From Streptomyces lavendulae subsp. lavendulae (GTDB lineage: Bacteria; Actinomycetota; Actinomycetes; Streptomycetales; Streptomycetaceae): DNA of 64,000 bases. Both the position numbers and the translations under genes were made by a program. Below the pieces are notes generated by a model. The model searched no databases, was not told the origin of the DNA, and saw only the letters and a program-made list of their open reading frames with translations. Positions within the stretch are counted from its first letter, which is position 1. Each line of letters begins with the position of its first letter. Where the stretch lies: the NCBI RefSeq assembly GCF_002803845.1, contig NZ_CP024985.1, forward strand, positions 3,348,001-3,412,000, written 5' to 3'. Shown here piece after piece: positions 10,480 through 20,031 of this stretch.

Positions 10480-10706
10480 ACCCCCATCGTCCCGCATGCC
10501 CGGGGACGATCGGCGCCGGGGTCGGCGTGGCGGACGCGGCGCACGTCCCGCACGGGACGGGAGGGACGGGGGACGTGTCCGCTCAGCCCGACCCGTTGAC
10601 CGATATTCCGCTCATAAGTGACCCGCTCTGCTCAATATGTCGACGTACCGATAGAGTTCCAGCACCCTCACATCCCGGCCGTCGTCGTACAGAAAGGTGC
10701 GCTCCG

Positions 10707-11738
10707 ATGACCGAGCACAACCTGCCGCCCCAGCTCGAAGTCTCTCCCGAAGCTCCCGACCGCAACCTCGCCCTGGAACTCGTCCGGGTCACCGAGGCCG
10801 CCGCCCTCGCCGCGGGCCGGTGGGTCGGCCGCGGCGACAAGATCGGCGCCGACGGCGCCGCGGTCAACGCGATGCGCACCCTGATCTCCACCGTCTCGAT
10901 GAACGGCGTCGTCGTCATCGGCGAGGGCGAGAAGGACGAAGCCCCGATGCTGTACAACGGCGAGCGGGTCGGCGACGGCACCGGTGCCGAGGTCGACATC
11001 GCCGTGGACCCGATCGACGGCACCACCCTGAACGCCAAGGGCATGCCCAACGCCATCGCCGTCCTGGCGGCCGCCGACCGCGGCACGATGTTCGACCCGT
11101 CCGCGGTCTTCTACATGGACAAGCTCGTCACCGGCCCCGAGGCCGCCGACTTCGTCGACATCAACGCCCCCGTCTCGGTCAACATCCGCCGGGTCGCCAA
11201 GGCCAAGGGCATGGCCGTCGAGGACGTCACGGTCGTCATCCTGGACCGCCCCCGCCACGAGGGCATCGTCAAGGAGATCCGCGAGACCGGCGCCCGCATC
11301 AAGTTCATCTCCGACGGCGATGTCGCGGGCTCGGTCATGGCGGTGCGCGAGGGCACCGGCGTCGACCTGCTCCTGGGCATCGGCGGCACCCCCGAGGGCA
11401 TCATCTCGGCCTGCGCCATCAAGTGCCTCGGCGGCACGATCCAGGGCAAGCTGTGGCCCAAGGACGACGCCGAGCGCCAGAAGGCCCTCGACGCGGGCCA
11501 CGACCTGGACCGGGTCCTGCACACCAACGACCTCGTGTCCGGCGAGAACGTCTTCTTCGTCGCCACCGGCATCACCGACGGCGAGCTGCTGCGCGGCGTC
11601 CACTACCGCGCGGAGACCGCGACCACGTCCTCGCTGGTCATGCGCTCGAAGTCGGGCACGATCCGGCAGATCGACTCCACCCACCGCCTCTCGAAGCTGC
11701 GCGCCTACAGCGCGATCGACTTCGACCGGGCGCAGTAG
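10707..11738 (+). CDS. glpX: class II fructose-1,6-bisphosphatase
   Basis: A 343-residue GlpX-type fructose-1,6-bisphosphatase of gluconeogenesis. The metal and phosphate-binding motifs are visible: [23 protein letters not shown] and SDGDVAGS, with GIGGTPEGI later. The start ATG at 10707 lies after AGAAAGG; the frame is open further upstream but that part lacks family similarity. Upstream, TTGACC (10596-10601) and GATAGAG near 10652 are candidate promoter elements. In Actinobacteria this is usually the only fructose bisphosphatase. Confidence 0.95.
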   Translation: MTEHNLPPQLEVSPEAPDRNLALELVRVTEAAALAAGRWVGRGDKIGADGAAVNAMRTLISTVSMNGVVVIGEGEKDEAPMLYNGERVGDGTGAEVDIAVDPIDGTTLNAKGMPNAIAVLAAADRGTMFDPSAVFYMDKLVTGPEAADFVDINAPVSVNIRRVAKAKGMAVEDVTVVILDRPRHEGIVKEIRETGARIKFISDGDVAGSVMAVREGTGVDLLLGIGGTPEGIISACAIKCLGGTIQGKLWPKDDAERQKALDAGHDLDRVLHTNDLVSGENVFFVATGITDGELLRGVHYRAETATTSSLVMRSKSGTIRQIDSTHRLSKLRAYSAIDFDRAQ

Positions 11739-11767
11739 GAGCGGCCGGGCCGGCGACGGCACGGCGA

Positions 11768-11801
11768 AAGGGGCGGTCCCGGTGTGGGGGGACCGCCCCT
11801 T
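11768..11801 (+). terminator. glpX terminator hairpin
   Basis: AAGGGGCGGTCCC pairs with GGGACCGCCCCTT around an 8-base loop, 30 bases after the glpX stop. The convergent wbl gene ends at 11896, so it may also serve the other strand. Confidence 0.8.
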
Positions 11802-11895
11802 CGTCGTACGGGGCTTCGGATGGGGGCACGGGGAGACCCACCGGCGTGTACGGGGACCCGCTCGCGCGTACGGGACCGGCCCGCGCGGACGGGGC

Positions 11896-12294
11896 TCAGC
11901 CCGCGGCGGCGATGGGCGGCGTACCCGCCCCGGGGAGCAGTTCGGCGGCCCGGCGGCGCCTGCGCCCCAGGACCACCCGCCGCTCGGCGGCGGTGAGGCC
12001 GCCCCAGACCCCGTAGGGCTCGGGCTGGAGCAGGGCGTGCTCGCGGCAGGCGACCATCACGGGGCAGCGCGCGCAGACCCGCTTGGCGGCTTCCTCACGC
12101 GCGAGCCGGGCCGCGGTCGGCTCCTTGGAGGGTGCGAAGAAGAGGCCCGCCTCGTCCCGCCGGCACACCGCTTCCGCATGCCATGGGCCGTCCTCTTCCC
12201 TCGCCGGCACCCGTGGCTTCGGCACCGCGGCCGGACGCGCCTGAAGACTCTGGACGGCGGCTGCCTGCAGGGACTGATGCGGCGGATGCGGCAC
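11896..12294 (-). CDS. WhiB-like (Wbl) iron-sulfur transcription regulator
   Basis: A 132-residue Wbl protein. Four cysteines at about 44, 74, 77 and 83 give the C-x29-C-x2-C-x5-C pattern that binds a [4Fe-4S] cluster. GVWGG (about 95-99) and the basic tail GRRRRRAAE for DNA contact follow. Wbl proteins act with sigma factors in development, antibiotic or redox control. The paralogue cannot be named from sequence alone. The N-terminal 35 residues and C-terminal tail are low-complexity. The 188-base gap upstream probably carries its promoter. Confidence 0.92.
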   Translation of the reverse strand: MPHPPHQSLQAAAVQSLQARPAAVPKPRVPAREEDGPWHAEAVCRRDEAGLFFAPSKEPTAARLAREEAAKRVCARCPVMVACREHALLQPEPYGVWGGLTAAERRVVLGRRRRRAAELLPGAGTPPIAAAG

Positions 12295-12482
12295 GGGTCT
12301 ACTCCTGACGACGTATACGCGAGCGAGAGACGATGCACCAGTCCCTACCCGCTGTGCGTGCCACTAAGCACTGTGCACCGTCACCGATGGGAGGTTCGAC
12401 CGAAATACGCCGCAGGCACGCGCCGGCCGCGCCGGACCCCCGGGACTCGCTCCGGGCCCCGGTCCGGGGCCCCCGCGGCGAC

Positions 12483-13169
12483 TCAGCCGTCCAGCCGCTT
12501 GCGGAACTTCTGCGCCAGGTCGACCAGGCGGGAGCCGGCCTTGGGGTGGGCTTCGATGTTCCCGAGCAGCGCGAACCCGCGGACGATGACCACCGGCGCC
12601 TGGGGGTCGCTCTCGACACCCTCGCCGCGCACCTCGAAGTTGCCGAGGACCCCGCCGCCGTAGCCGCGCAGCGTGACGTTCTCCGGCACCAGCACCTCGA
12701 CGTTGCCGAGGACGGAGGTCACGTTGATCTCGGTGACCTGCTGCTCGAAGACGGCTTCGGTGAGGTCGATGGTGATGTCGCCGAGGACCGAGACCGCGCG
12801 GGTGCGGGCCCCGGGGCGCCAGCGGCCCTTGCGGGCGGAGCTGCTGAACACGGCGACCACCGTCTCGGCCGGGCCGGGCGCGGCGGCGGCCGGCAGGCCG
12901 GCCGGCCCGGGGGCGGGGACGGCCGCGGCCGCGGCGCCGGCCGGGAGGTCGCCCACCAGCACCTCCAGCTCCCCCACCGACTTCAGGGCGTAGAGGGAGT
13001 CCAGGCGCTCGGAGTGCTCTTCGGCGGTCAGCCGGCCCTCGGCGACGGCGTGGGAGAGGATCTCGGCGATCCGGTCCCGATCGGCGTCGGAGGCGCGCAG
13101 CGCGGCGGGGGCGGCGGCCACGGGGGCGGGGGCTGCGGGGTGCTTTTCCAGGTCCACGCCGGCCAGCAT
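12483..13169 (-). CDS. DUF1707 (SHOCT-like) domain protein with cell-wall-type C-terminal domain
   Basis: A 228-residue protein. DUF1707 spans about 25-75 (RASDADRDRIAEILSHAVAEG and AEEHSERLDSL). An Ala/Pro linker follows, then a beta-rich LiaF-like domain (VSVLGDITIDL, VTSVLGNVEVLVPENV). It has no clear membrane helix. The ATG at 13167-13169 is used; GTG at 13157 is an alternative. The perfect 8-base dyad ATCGCGAT at 13185-13192 sits just upstream within GATAGATCGCGATAC, a possible PadR-type operator (inference). Envelope-stress sensing is a plausible role only. Confidence 0.8.
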   Translation of the reverse strand: MLAGVDLEKHPAAPAPVAAAPAALRASDADRDRIAEILSHAVAEGRLTAEEHSERLDSLYALKSVGELEVLVGDLPAGAAAAAVPAPGPAGLPAAAAPGPAETVVAVFSSSARKGRWRPGARTRAVSVLGDITIDLTEAVFEQQVTEINVTSVLGNVEVLVPENVTLRGYGGGVLGNFEVRGEGVESDPQAPVVIVRGFALLGNIEAHPKAGSRLVDLAQKFRKRLDG

Positions 13170-13319
13170 AGCGAGACACGATAGATCGCGATACTCCCCC
13201 GCGGGGGCCGACTGAGCCTTACCTCACAGACAAAGCCCCCGGGGGAGGTCCTACGCTGGTTAACCGCGCTGCCAAATTGGTCGCCAGCGCCGTCTGCCGA
13301 GTGAGGAATGACTGCCGTC

Positions 13320-14987
13320 ATGCCAGAGTTTGCGTACACCGATCTGCTCCCCCTGGGCGAGGACACCACCCCGTACAGGCTGGTGACCTCGGAGGGCGTC
13401 TCGACCTTCGAGGCCGACGGCCGTACGTTCCTCAAGGTCGAGCCGGAGGCGCTGCGCAAGCTCGCCGAAGAGGCCATCCACGACATCCAGCACTTCCTGC
13501 GCCCGGCCCACCTCGCGCAGCTGCGCCGCATCATCGACGACCCGGAGGCGAGCGCGAACGACAAGTTCGTCGCGCTCGACCTGCTCAAGAACGCGAACAT
13601 CGCGGCGGCCGGCGTCCTGCCGATGTGCCAGGACACGGGCACGGCGATCGTGATGGGCAAGCGCGGCCAGAACGTGCTGACCGAGGGCGCGGACGAGGCC
13701 GCCCTCTCCCGCGGCATCTACGACGCGTACACCCGCCTGAACCTGCGCTACTCGCAGATGGCCCCCCTGACCATGTGGGAGGAGAAGAACACCGGCTCGA
13801 ACCTGCCCGCGCAGATCGAGCTGTACGCGACCGACGGCGGCGCGTACAAGTTCCTCTTCATGGCCAAGGGCGGCGGCTCGGCCAACAAGTCGTTCCTCTA
13901 CCAGGAAACCAAGGCGGTCCTCAACGAGGCCTCCATGATGAAGTTCCTGGAGGAGAAGATCCGCTCCCTGGGTACGGCGGCCTGCCCGCCCTACCACCTG
14001 GCGATCGTCGTCGGCGGCACCTCCGCCGAGCACGCGCTGAAGACGGCCAAGTACGCCTCCGCCCACTACCTGGACGAGCTGCCCCGCGAGGGCTCCCCGC
14101 TGGGCCACGGCTTCCGCGACGAGGCCCTGGAGCAGCAGGTCTTCGAGCTGACGCAGAAGATCGGCATCGGCGCGCAGTTCGGCGGCAAGTACTTCTGCCA
14201 CGACGTCCGCGTCGTGCGCCTGCCCCGCCACGGCGCGTCCCTCCCGGTCGCCATCGCCGTGTCCTGCTCGGCCGACCGCCAGGCCACTGCGAAGATCACC
14301 GCCGAGGGCGTCTTCCTGGAGCAGCTGGAGCGCGACCCGGCCCGCTTCCTGCCGGACACCACGGACGAGCACCTCTCCGAGTCCTCGGACGTCGTCTCCA
14401 TCGACCTGAACCAGCCGATGGACGACATCCTGGCGACCCTGACCGCGCACCCGGTCAAGACCCGGCTGAGCCTGACCGGACCGCTGGTCGTGGCCCGCGA
14501 CATCGCGCACGCCAAGATCAAGGAACTGCTGGACTCGGGCGCGGAGATGCCGCAGTACCTCAAGGACCACCCGGTCTACTACGCGGGCCCCGCGAAGACC
14601 CCCGAGGGCTACGCGTCCGGCTCCTTCGGCCCGACCACGGCCGGGCGCATGGACTCCTACGTCGAGCAGTTCCAGGCGGCGGGCGGCTCCAAGGTCATGC
14701 TGGCCAAGGGCAACCGCTCGCAGCAGGTGACCGACGCGTGCGCCTCGCACGGCGGCTTCTACCTCGGCTCGATCGGCGGCCCGGCCGCGCGTCTGGCCCA
14801 GGACTGCATCAAGAAGGTCGAGGTCCTGGAGTACGAGGAGCTCGGCATGGAGGCGGTCTGGAAGATCGAGGTCGAGGACTTCCCGGCGTTCATCGTCGTG
14901 GACGACAAGGGCAACGACTTCTTCCAGAACCCGGCCCCGGAGCCGACGTTCACCCACATCCCGGTCCGTGGCCCCGGCCTGGCGTAA
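13320..14987 (+). CDS. fumA: class I fumarate hydratase, iron-sulfur type
   Basis: A 555-residue class I fumarase in which the alpha domain and beta domain (from about 380) are fused. It catalyses fumarate to malate in the TCA cycle using an oxygen-sensitive [4Fe-4S] cluster. The cluster cysteine lies in PMCQDTGT (about residue 101). Others are in GTAACPPYH and [20 protein letters not shown] and the C-terminal GSIGGPAA are typical. The ATG at 13320 has GAGGA ten bases before it; an in-frame ATG at 13308 is possible but poorly spaced. A class II enzyme lies 3.5 kb away. Confidence 0.93.
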   Translation: MPEFAYTDLLPLGEDTTPYRLVTSEGVSTFEADGRTFLKVEPEALRKLAEEAIHDIQHFLRPAHLAQLRRIIDDPEASANDKFVALDLLKNANIAAAGVLPMCQDTGTAIVMGKRGQNVLTEGADEAALSRGIYDAYTRLNLRYSQMAPLTMWEEKNTGSNLPAQIELYATDGGAYKFLFMAKGGGSANKSFLYQETKAVLNEASMMKFLEEKIRSLGTAACPPYHLAIVVGGTSAEHALKTAKYASAHYLDELPREGSPLGHGFRDEALEQQVFELTQKIGIGAQFGGKYFCHDVRVVRLPRHGASLPVAIAVSCSADRQATAKITAEGVFLEQLERDPARFLPDTTDEHLSESSDVVSIDLNQPMDDILATLTAHPVKTRLSLTGPLVVARDIAHAKIKELLDSGAEMPQYLKDHPVYYAGPAKTPEGYASGSFGPTTAGRMDSYVEQFQAAGGSKVMLAKGNRSQQVTDACASHGGFYLGSIGGPAARLAQDCIKKVEVLEYEELGMEAVWKIEVEDFPAFIVVDDKGNDFFQNPAPEPTFTHIPVRGPGLA

Positions 14988-15018
14988 CCACCGGGGCGAA
15001 GCCGCCCCGACACCGGGA

Positions 15019-15050
15019 CGGGCCCCGGGGGTGATCACCCCCGGGGCCCG
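15019..15050 (+). terminator. 32-base perfect palindrome, bidirectional terminator
   Basis: CGGGCCCCGGGGGTGA continues into its exact reverse complement with no mismatch, so there is no designed loop. The centre TGATCA supplies the TGA stop (15035-15037, minus strand) of the next gene. It terminates the convergent fumA and 15035-15403 genes. Confidence 0.85.
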
Positions 15051-15403
15051 CTCCGCGTCCAGCGCAGCAGGCCGGCCTCCACCGGGGTGGCGTGCAGACC
15101 GTTCGCCCGCGCCTCGCGCAGCTGGGGCAGGGTGAGCCCGTACATCGCGCGGACGGCCTTCAGGGGCACCCCGTCCGGCCCGCCGACGGCGAGGCGGACG
15201 GTGCCCTCCGCGGCGACGATCCGCTCGCGGACCCACGGCGGGGGCGGGCCCCAGCCGCCGTCGCAGGATTGGAACGCCGTCAGGGGGGCGGTGCAGTACG
15301 ACTGTTCCTCCCAGCGCAGCCGGCCCTCCACGACGTGCTGCCACGCCTCGGAGCGGCACGCGTCGCAGGGCTCGCAGTGGAGCGTCACGAACTGTTCAAC
15401 CAT
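15035..15403 (-). CDS. uncharacterised small cysteine-containing protein
   Basis: A 122-residue soluble protein starting MVEQFVTLHCEPCDACRSEAW. The CEPCDAC cluster near residues 10-16 could bind a metal. It has a Trp-rich middle (SCDGGWGPPPPW) and a C-terminal helix-turn-helix-like stretch (LKAVRAMYGLTLPQLREARA). I do not recognise a named family. The ATG at 15403 fits the cysteine motif; the frame is open further upstream but overlaps the divergent promoter. The stop lies inside the terminator palindrome. Confidence 0.65.
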   Translation of the reverse strand: MVEQFVTLHCEPCDACRSEAWQHVVEGRLRWEEQSYCTAPLTAFQSCDGGWGPPPPWVRERIVAAEGTVRLAVGGPDGVPLKAVRAMYGLTLPQLREARANGLHATPVEAGLLRWTRSGPRG

Positions 15404-15456
15404 CGGTGGAGCATCCCGTAACGGGTCGGACCGCGCATCCGGATAACGTCTGCGGC

Positions 15457-16230
15457 ATGACCGATCTGTCCTCCCCCACCGACCGCGGCGTGCGCGTCGT
15501 CGCGCATCGCGGGGCCTCGTACGCGCACCCCGAGCACACCATCGAGGCCTACCGGCGGGCCATCGCCGACGGCGCGGACGCACTGGAGTGCGATGTGCGG
15601 CTGAGCGCCGACGGGCGGCTGGTGTGCGTGCACGACCGGACGGTGGAGCGGACCTCCGACGGCCGCGGGGTCGTCTCCGAGATGACGTACGAGGAGCTGT
15701 CCGCGCTCGACTTCGGCCGGTGGAAGGGCGACGCGCACCGCGGGGCGCGGGTGCTGCTCTTCGAGGACCTGCTCAAGGAGGCGCTGGCCGCGGACCGGCC
15801 CGTGGGGCTGGCGGTCGAGACCAAGCACCCCACCCGGGCCGGCGGGCGCCTGGAGGCCGAGCTGGTGCGGGTGCTGCGCGACCACGGCCTGGCCGACGGG
15901 GCGTCCGGGCTCGTCGAGGTGATGAGCTTCTCGCGGACCGCGCTGACGCGGATGCACCGGCTCGCGCCCGGGCTGCCGGCCGTGTACCTGATCGAGCGCC
16001 GGGTCAGGCCGGTCCGTCCCCCGTTCGCGACGCACGCGGGCCCCGGCATCGACCTGGTGCGCAAGGACCCCGCACTGGTGGGGCGCCTGAAGGCGAAGGG
16101 GCTGGCGGTGCGGGTGTGGACCGTGGACGAGCGCGAGGACGTGGAGCTGTGCGTCCGGCTCGGGGTGGACACCCTGATCACCAACCGGCCGCGCGAGGTG
16201 CGCGAGCAACTCGGTGCACGGGCCCGCTGA
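15457..16230 (+). CDS. glycerophosphodiester phosphodiesterase family protein
   Basis: A 257-residue GDPD TIM-barrel enzyme that hydrolyses glycerophosphodiesters to glycerol-3-phosphate and an alcohol. The catalytic motif VVAHRGASYAHPEHT lies at about 15-29, with the metal ligands in ALECDVRLSADG and the second histidine in VCVHDRTVERT. There is no signal peptide, so it is probably cytoplasmic. GATAAC ends 10 bases upstream of the ATG, placing the transcription start close to the codon; a leaderless mRNA is likely. Confidence 0.92.
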   Translation: MTDLSSPTDRGVRVVAHRGASYAHPEHTIEAYRRAIADGADALECDVRLSADGRLVCVHDRTVERTSDGRGVVSEMTYEELSALDFGRWKGDAHRGARVLLFEDLLKEALAADRPVGLAVETKHPTRAGGRLEAELVRVLRDHGLADGASGLVEVMSFSRTALTRMHRLAPGLPAVYLIERRVRPVRPPFATHAGPGIDLVRKDPALVGRLKAKGLAVRVWTVDEREDVELCVRLGVDTLITNRPREVREQLGARAR

Positions 16231-16240
16231 GGGCGGCCGT

Positions 16241-16582
16241 TCAGTACGCCGGGTGCCCGCCGCCCGGTGCGCCGCGCGGGGCGGCCGAGGCGGCCCGTAC
16301 GAAGCCGGCCACGCATCCGGCGGCACCGACCAGCGACAGCGCGAGCAGTGGGTTCACCCAGGCCGGGACGAGTTCCACGCGGGTGCCGCCGGAGAAATCG
16401 CAGCGCACCGAGAGGGGCACCAGCGTCCGGCTGACGGTGATGTCGGCGTCGGGGGTGCGGTACCCGCCGCCCCCCTGTCCGGCGAGCGCCTCCACGCAGG
16501 GCCGCACGGGGTGGGCGGGGTTGAGGCCCGTGAGGCCGCCGACGGCCGCCAGGAGGGCCGCCGCGCTCAGGCACAGTCCCAC
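16241..16582 (-). CDS. small membrane protein, start uncertain
   Basis: From the GTG at 16582 this is 113 residues with two hydrophobic segments (LSAAALLAAVGGLTGL and LLALSLVGAAGCVAGF) and a Cys-containing loop. The same frame continues upstream without a stop and encodes a further helix (LLTALLTAALGLLALLFLL), which looks coding. No ATG, GTG or TTG occurs there. AAGGGAG ends seven bases before an ATC codon at 16715-16717, which is where the start would be expected. Function unknown. Confidence 0.55.
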   Translation of the reverse strand: MGLCLSAAALLAAVGGLTGLNPAHPVRPCVEALAGQGGGGYRTPDADITVSRTLVPLSVRCDFSGGTRVELVPAWVNPLLALSLVGAAGCVAGFVRAASAAPRGAPGGGHPAY

Positions 16583-16876
16583 CGCTTCCGCCCACCGGCC
16601 TACCGGGCTCGTGCTCAGGGCCGGTCTGCGGGTCGCCAGCAGATGGACGCCCTTGCCCAGGAGGAAGAGGAGGGCGAGGAGGCCGAGGGCGGCCGTGAGG
16701 AGGGCGGTGAGGAGGATCGGACTGCTCCCTTGCTGCGGTCTGCGCGCGCCGGTGCCTGGTGCCGCGGCGAGCCTGCCGGAGGCTACGGACGTACGTCCGG
16801 GGCGCCCGGTTGCAGAGCGGGTGGCACCCGGCCGGGCGGGCCGGCCGGGTGTGGGGGGTCCGAGGGGATGGCGGGG

Positions 16877-18406
16877 TTACGCGAAGCGCTGGTTCGCCGA
16901 GCCGTTGCAGGGCTGGAGGCGGACCTGTTCGTGGGCGGCGGCCACGGTCAGGCACATGCCGGTGGCCGCGGCCGGGCGCAGGGTGGCGCCGTCGCGGACG
17001 AACTTCTGGTTGGCGCCGCCGTGGCAGTTCCACAGGATCAGGCCGGTGCCCGCCCCGTAGTTCGCGCCGGGGACGTCCAGGCAGCGGTCCTGGGTGAGTT
17101 CGGTGTGGACGGCCCCGCGGGCGGGGTCGTACCACCAGCCCTGGTTGCGGCCGCCGTGGCAGTCCCAGCCGACGACCTTGGTGTCGTTGGCGCTGGAGCC
17201 GCCGAAGTCGTCGAGGCAGTTGCCGGTGGCCTCGTTCCTGAGGGGCTTGTAGAGGTCGTCCCAGGCGCCGGCCTGCAGGACGGGCGTGCCGGTGCTGGCG
17301 GGGTCGGCGCAGGAGGCCTCGCGCAGGCCAGAGTCGTAGAGCTGGGTCAGGCAGGACGCGAAGGCGCCGTGGCCGCGGTAGTTGGGGTGGAAGGACTGCC
17401 GGGCGGTGTTCTCGTCCCACGGGAAGTGGTCCCCGAGGTCGAGGTAGAGGCCGCGGGCCCAGGTGTCCTCCATGCACACCTCGTGGCCCTGGAAGAGGCG
17501 CGAGTTGTCCAGGTAGAGGGCGCCGGAGGCGCGGGCGGCCTCGCGCATGCCCTTCTCGAAGGTGGGCACGGCGTAGTTGCGGCCCCAGGCGGCGTCGGAG
17601 TCGTAGCCGGCGCAGCCTCCGGGGAGCTTGCCGGGGAAGTCGGGGTTGTCGTTGAAGTCGGGGCCGATGGGGCTGGGGTAGCCCATCACGACGAGCTTGT
17701 AGTCGGAGTCGGCGTAACCGGCTTCGCGCATGACCGTCTTGAGGTCGGCGACGGTGGCCTCCACCTTGGGCTTGAGGCCGTCGACGCGTGCCTGCCAGCC
17801 GGGGCCGTACTTGGGCTCGCAGGTGCCCTGGCTGAGCACCCAGCGGGTGACGCAGTCGGTCATGACGGGGCCGAACTGGAGGTCGTCGTTGGCCCCGGCG
17901 ACCAGCAGCACCATCTTGATCTTCGTGTTGCGCGCCTTGACGGCGAGGCTGTCGCTCTGGACCAGCTCGTCGGCGTACTGCTTGCTGCCGCCGATCCTGA
18001 TGTTCCCGGTGTAGCCGCCGGAGCAGGCCACGTTGAAGGTCAGGTCGGCCGGGATGCCGGTGCGGTGGATCGCCGAGTCCGGCGAGCGGTGGCACTGGTT
18101 GGCGGAGGTGTTGGTCGCGGGGTCGTAGTTGCCGACGCCCTCGCCCGAGATCTCGCTGTCGCCGAGCGAGATGAGCCCGGTCTTGCGCTCGTTCAGCGGG
18201 CGGATCGCCGGGTCTCCGTAGATCTTGGTGGCCTCGGCGGCCCGGACCGCTTCGAGTTCCGGCGACAGGGGCGTGATCGAGCCGCCGGCGGCGGGGGCCG
18301 CCTGGGCCATGGGGGTGATGGCGGTGACGCCCCCGAGGGCGGCCGCGATCGCCGCGATGGCGGCGAAGGTAGATCTGAGCCTGGGTTTCGTACGCGCACG
18401 TGCCAT
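16877..18406 (-). CDS. secreted GDSL/SGNH hydrolase with C-terminal ricin-type lectin domain
   Basis: A 509-residue exported enzyme. A signal peptide (arginine-rich MARARTKPRLRS, then an Ala-rich core ending AQA) covers about 1-37. The SGNH hydrolase domain spans about 65-370: block I LISLGDSEISGEG, block III VAGANDD and the catalytic SFHPNYRGHG histidine. A ricin B lectin domain (about 385-509) has repeats NQGWW, NQKF and NQRF. This suggests a lipase or esterase that binds polysaccharide. The ATG at 18406 follows GGGGAGGC. It is divergent from fumC. Confidence 0.88.
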   Translation of the reverse strand: MARARTKPRLRSTFAAIAAIAAALGGVTAITPMAQAAPAAGGSITPLSPELEAVRAAEATKIYGDPAIRPLNERKTGLISLGDSEISGEGVGNYDPATNTSANQCHRSPDSAIHRTGIPADLTFNVACSGGYTGNIRIGGSKQYADELVQSDSLAVKARNTKIKMVLLVAGANDDLQFGPVMTDCVTRWVLSQGTCEPKYGPGWQARVDGLKPKVEATVADLKTVMREAGYADSDYKLVVMGYPSPIGPDFNDNPDFPGKLPGGCAGYDSDAAWGRNYAVPTFEKGMREAARASGALYLDNSRLFQGHEVCMEDTWARGLYLDLGDHFPWDENTARQSFHPNYRGHGAFASCLTQLYDSGLREASCADPASTGTPVLQAGAWDDLYKPLRNEATGNCLDDFGGSSANDTKVVGWDCHGGRNQGWWYDPARGAVHTELTQDRCLDVPGANYGAGTGLILWNCHGGANQKFVRDGATLRPAAATGMCLTVAAAHEQVRLQPCNGSANQRFA

Positions 18407-18525
18407 GAACGCCTCCCCGATTGCAGTGTTACCCGTGGTGTTACCCACGGTATTTACTGGCCGGTAGGGGAGTTGGGAACACTTCGAACAAGACAATTGC
18501 TCAACTTTTTCAGGAGGCAACGAAC

Positions 18526-19929
18526 ATGACAGACGATCAGCGGTCCGAAGCGTTCCGTACCGAGCACGACTCCATGGGCGAGGTACGGGTCCCCGCGGAC
18601 GCCAAGTGGCGCGCCCAGACCCAGCGCGCCGTGGAGAACTTCCCGCTCTCGGGGCAGCGCCTCGAACGCGCCCACATCGAAGCCCTGGCCCGCATCAAGG
18701 CAGCCGCGGCCACGGTGAACGAGAAGCTCGGCGTGCTGGACGCCGACACGGCCGAGGCCGTCCGCTCCGCCGCGGCCGAGGTCGCCGACGGCCGCTGGGA
18801 CGCCCACTTCCCGGTCGACGTCTTCCAGACCGGGTCCGGGACCTCGTCCAACATGAACGCCAACGAGGTCATCGCCACCCTGGCCACCGAACGGCTCGGC
18901 CGCGACGTGCACCCCAACGACCACGTCAACGCCTCGCAGAGCTCCAACGACGTCTTCCCCTCCTCCATCCACATCGCCGCCACCGCCGCCGTCTCCCGCG
19001 AGCTGATCCCGGCCCTGGAGCACCTCGCCGCCGCCCTGGAGCGCAAGGAGGCCGCGTTCGCCGAGGTGGTCAAGGCCGGCCGCACGCACCTGATGGACGC
19101 CACCCCGGTCACCCTGGGCCAGGAGTTCGGCGGGTACGCCGTCCAGGTGCGCTACGGCGTCGAGCGGCTGCGCGCCGTGCTGCCCCGGCTGGCCGAACTG
19201 CCCCTGGGCGGCACGGCGGTCGGCACCGGCATCAACACCCCTCCCGGCTTCTCCGCCGCAGTGATCGCCGAGGTGGCCGCGGCGACCGGACTGCCGCTGA
19301 CCGAGGCCCGCAACCACTTCGAGGCCCAGGGGGCGCGGGACGCGCTGGTGGAGACCTCCGGGATGCTCCGCACCATCGCCGTCTCGCTCACCAAGATCTG
19401 CAACGATCTGCGCTGGATGGCCTCCGGCCCGCGCACCGGATTGGCCGAAATCAATCTGCCGGATCTGCAACCGGGGTCCTCGATCATGCCCGGAAAGGTC
19501 AATCCGGTGGTCCCGGAGGCGGTCCTGATGATCGCCGCGCAGGTGACGGGGAACGACACCGCGGTCGCCGTGGCGGGCGCGGCCGGCAACTTCGAGCTCA
19601 ATGTGATGCTCCCGGTGATGGCCAGGAACCTCCTCGAATCGATCCGCCTGCTCGGCAACGGCAGCCGGCTGCTGGCCGACCGCACGGTGGACGGGATCAC
19701 CGCCAATTCCGAGCGGGCCAGGGAGTACGCCGAGTCCTCGCCCTCCGTGGTGACGCCGCTGAACCGCTACATCGGCTACGAGGAGGCGGCCAAGGTCGCC
19801 AAGCGGGCCCTCGCCGAGCGGAAGACGATCAGGGAGGTCGTCCTGGAGTCCGGCTACGTCGAACGGGGCGCGCTCACCCTGGAACAGCTGGACGAGGCCC
19901 TCGACGTCCTGCGGATGACCCGGCCCTGA
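18526..19929 (+). CDS. fumC: class II fumarate hydratase
   Basis: A 467-residue cofactor-free fumarase of the aspartase/fumarase superfamily. It shows the signature [15 protein letters not shown], the substrate-binding [15 protein letters not shown] and the [10 protein letters not shown] loop. It converts fumarate to malate and tolerates oxygen and iron limitation, unlike the class I enzyme at 13320-14987. The ATG at 18526 follows CAGGAGG. The 5' region (18407-18525) is unusually AT-rich, with CAACTTTTT near 18502-18510. Confidence 0.95.
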   Translation: MTDDQRSEAFRTEHDSMGEVRVPADAKWRAQTQRAVENFPLSGQRLERAHIEALARIKAAAATVNEKLGVLDADTAEAVRSAAAEVADGRWDAHFPVDVFQTGSGTSSNMNANEVIATLATERLGRDVHPNDHVNASQSSNDVFPSSIHIAATAAVSRELIPALEHLAAALERKEAAFAEVVKAGRTHLMDATPVTLGQEFGGYAVQVRYGVERLRAVLPRLAELPLGGTAVGTGINTPPGFSAAVIAEVAAATGLPLTEARNHFEAQGARDALVETSGMLRTIAVSLTKICNDLRWMASGPRTGLAEINLPDLQPGSSIMPGKVNPVVPEAVLMIAAQVTGNDTAVAVAGAAGNFELNVMLPVMARNLLESIRLLGNGSRLLADRTVDGITANSERAREYAESSPSVVTPLNRYIGYEEAAKVAKRALAERKTIREVVLESGYVERGALTLEQLDEALDVLRMTRP

Positions 19930-20031
19930 ACGGCCCCCTCCCAGGGGCCGAATCCGGTCGTTTACCGTCCCCGCACCCCTCCGTGACCTGCAACGCAGCC
20001 AGTTCGGGGGCAGCCGCCCTAAGATCTGCGC

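Noticed and set aside
11820..11890. Repeats of CGCGTACGGG and similar after glpX
   Set aside because: Loose, irregular GC-rich units without dyad or conserved spacing; most likely low-complexity spacer.
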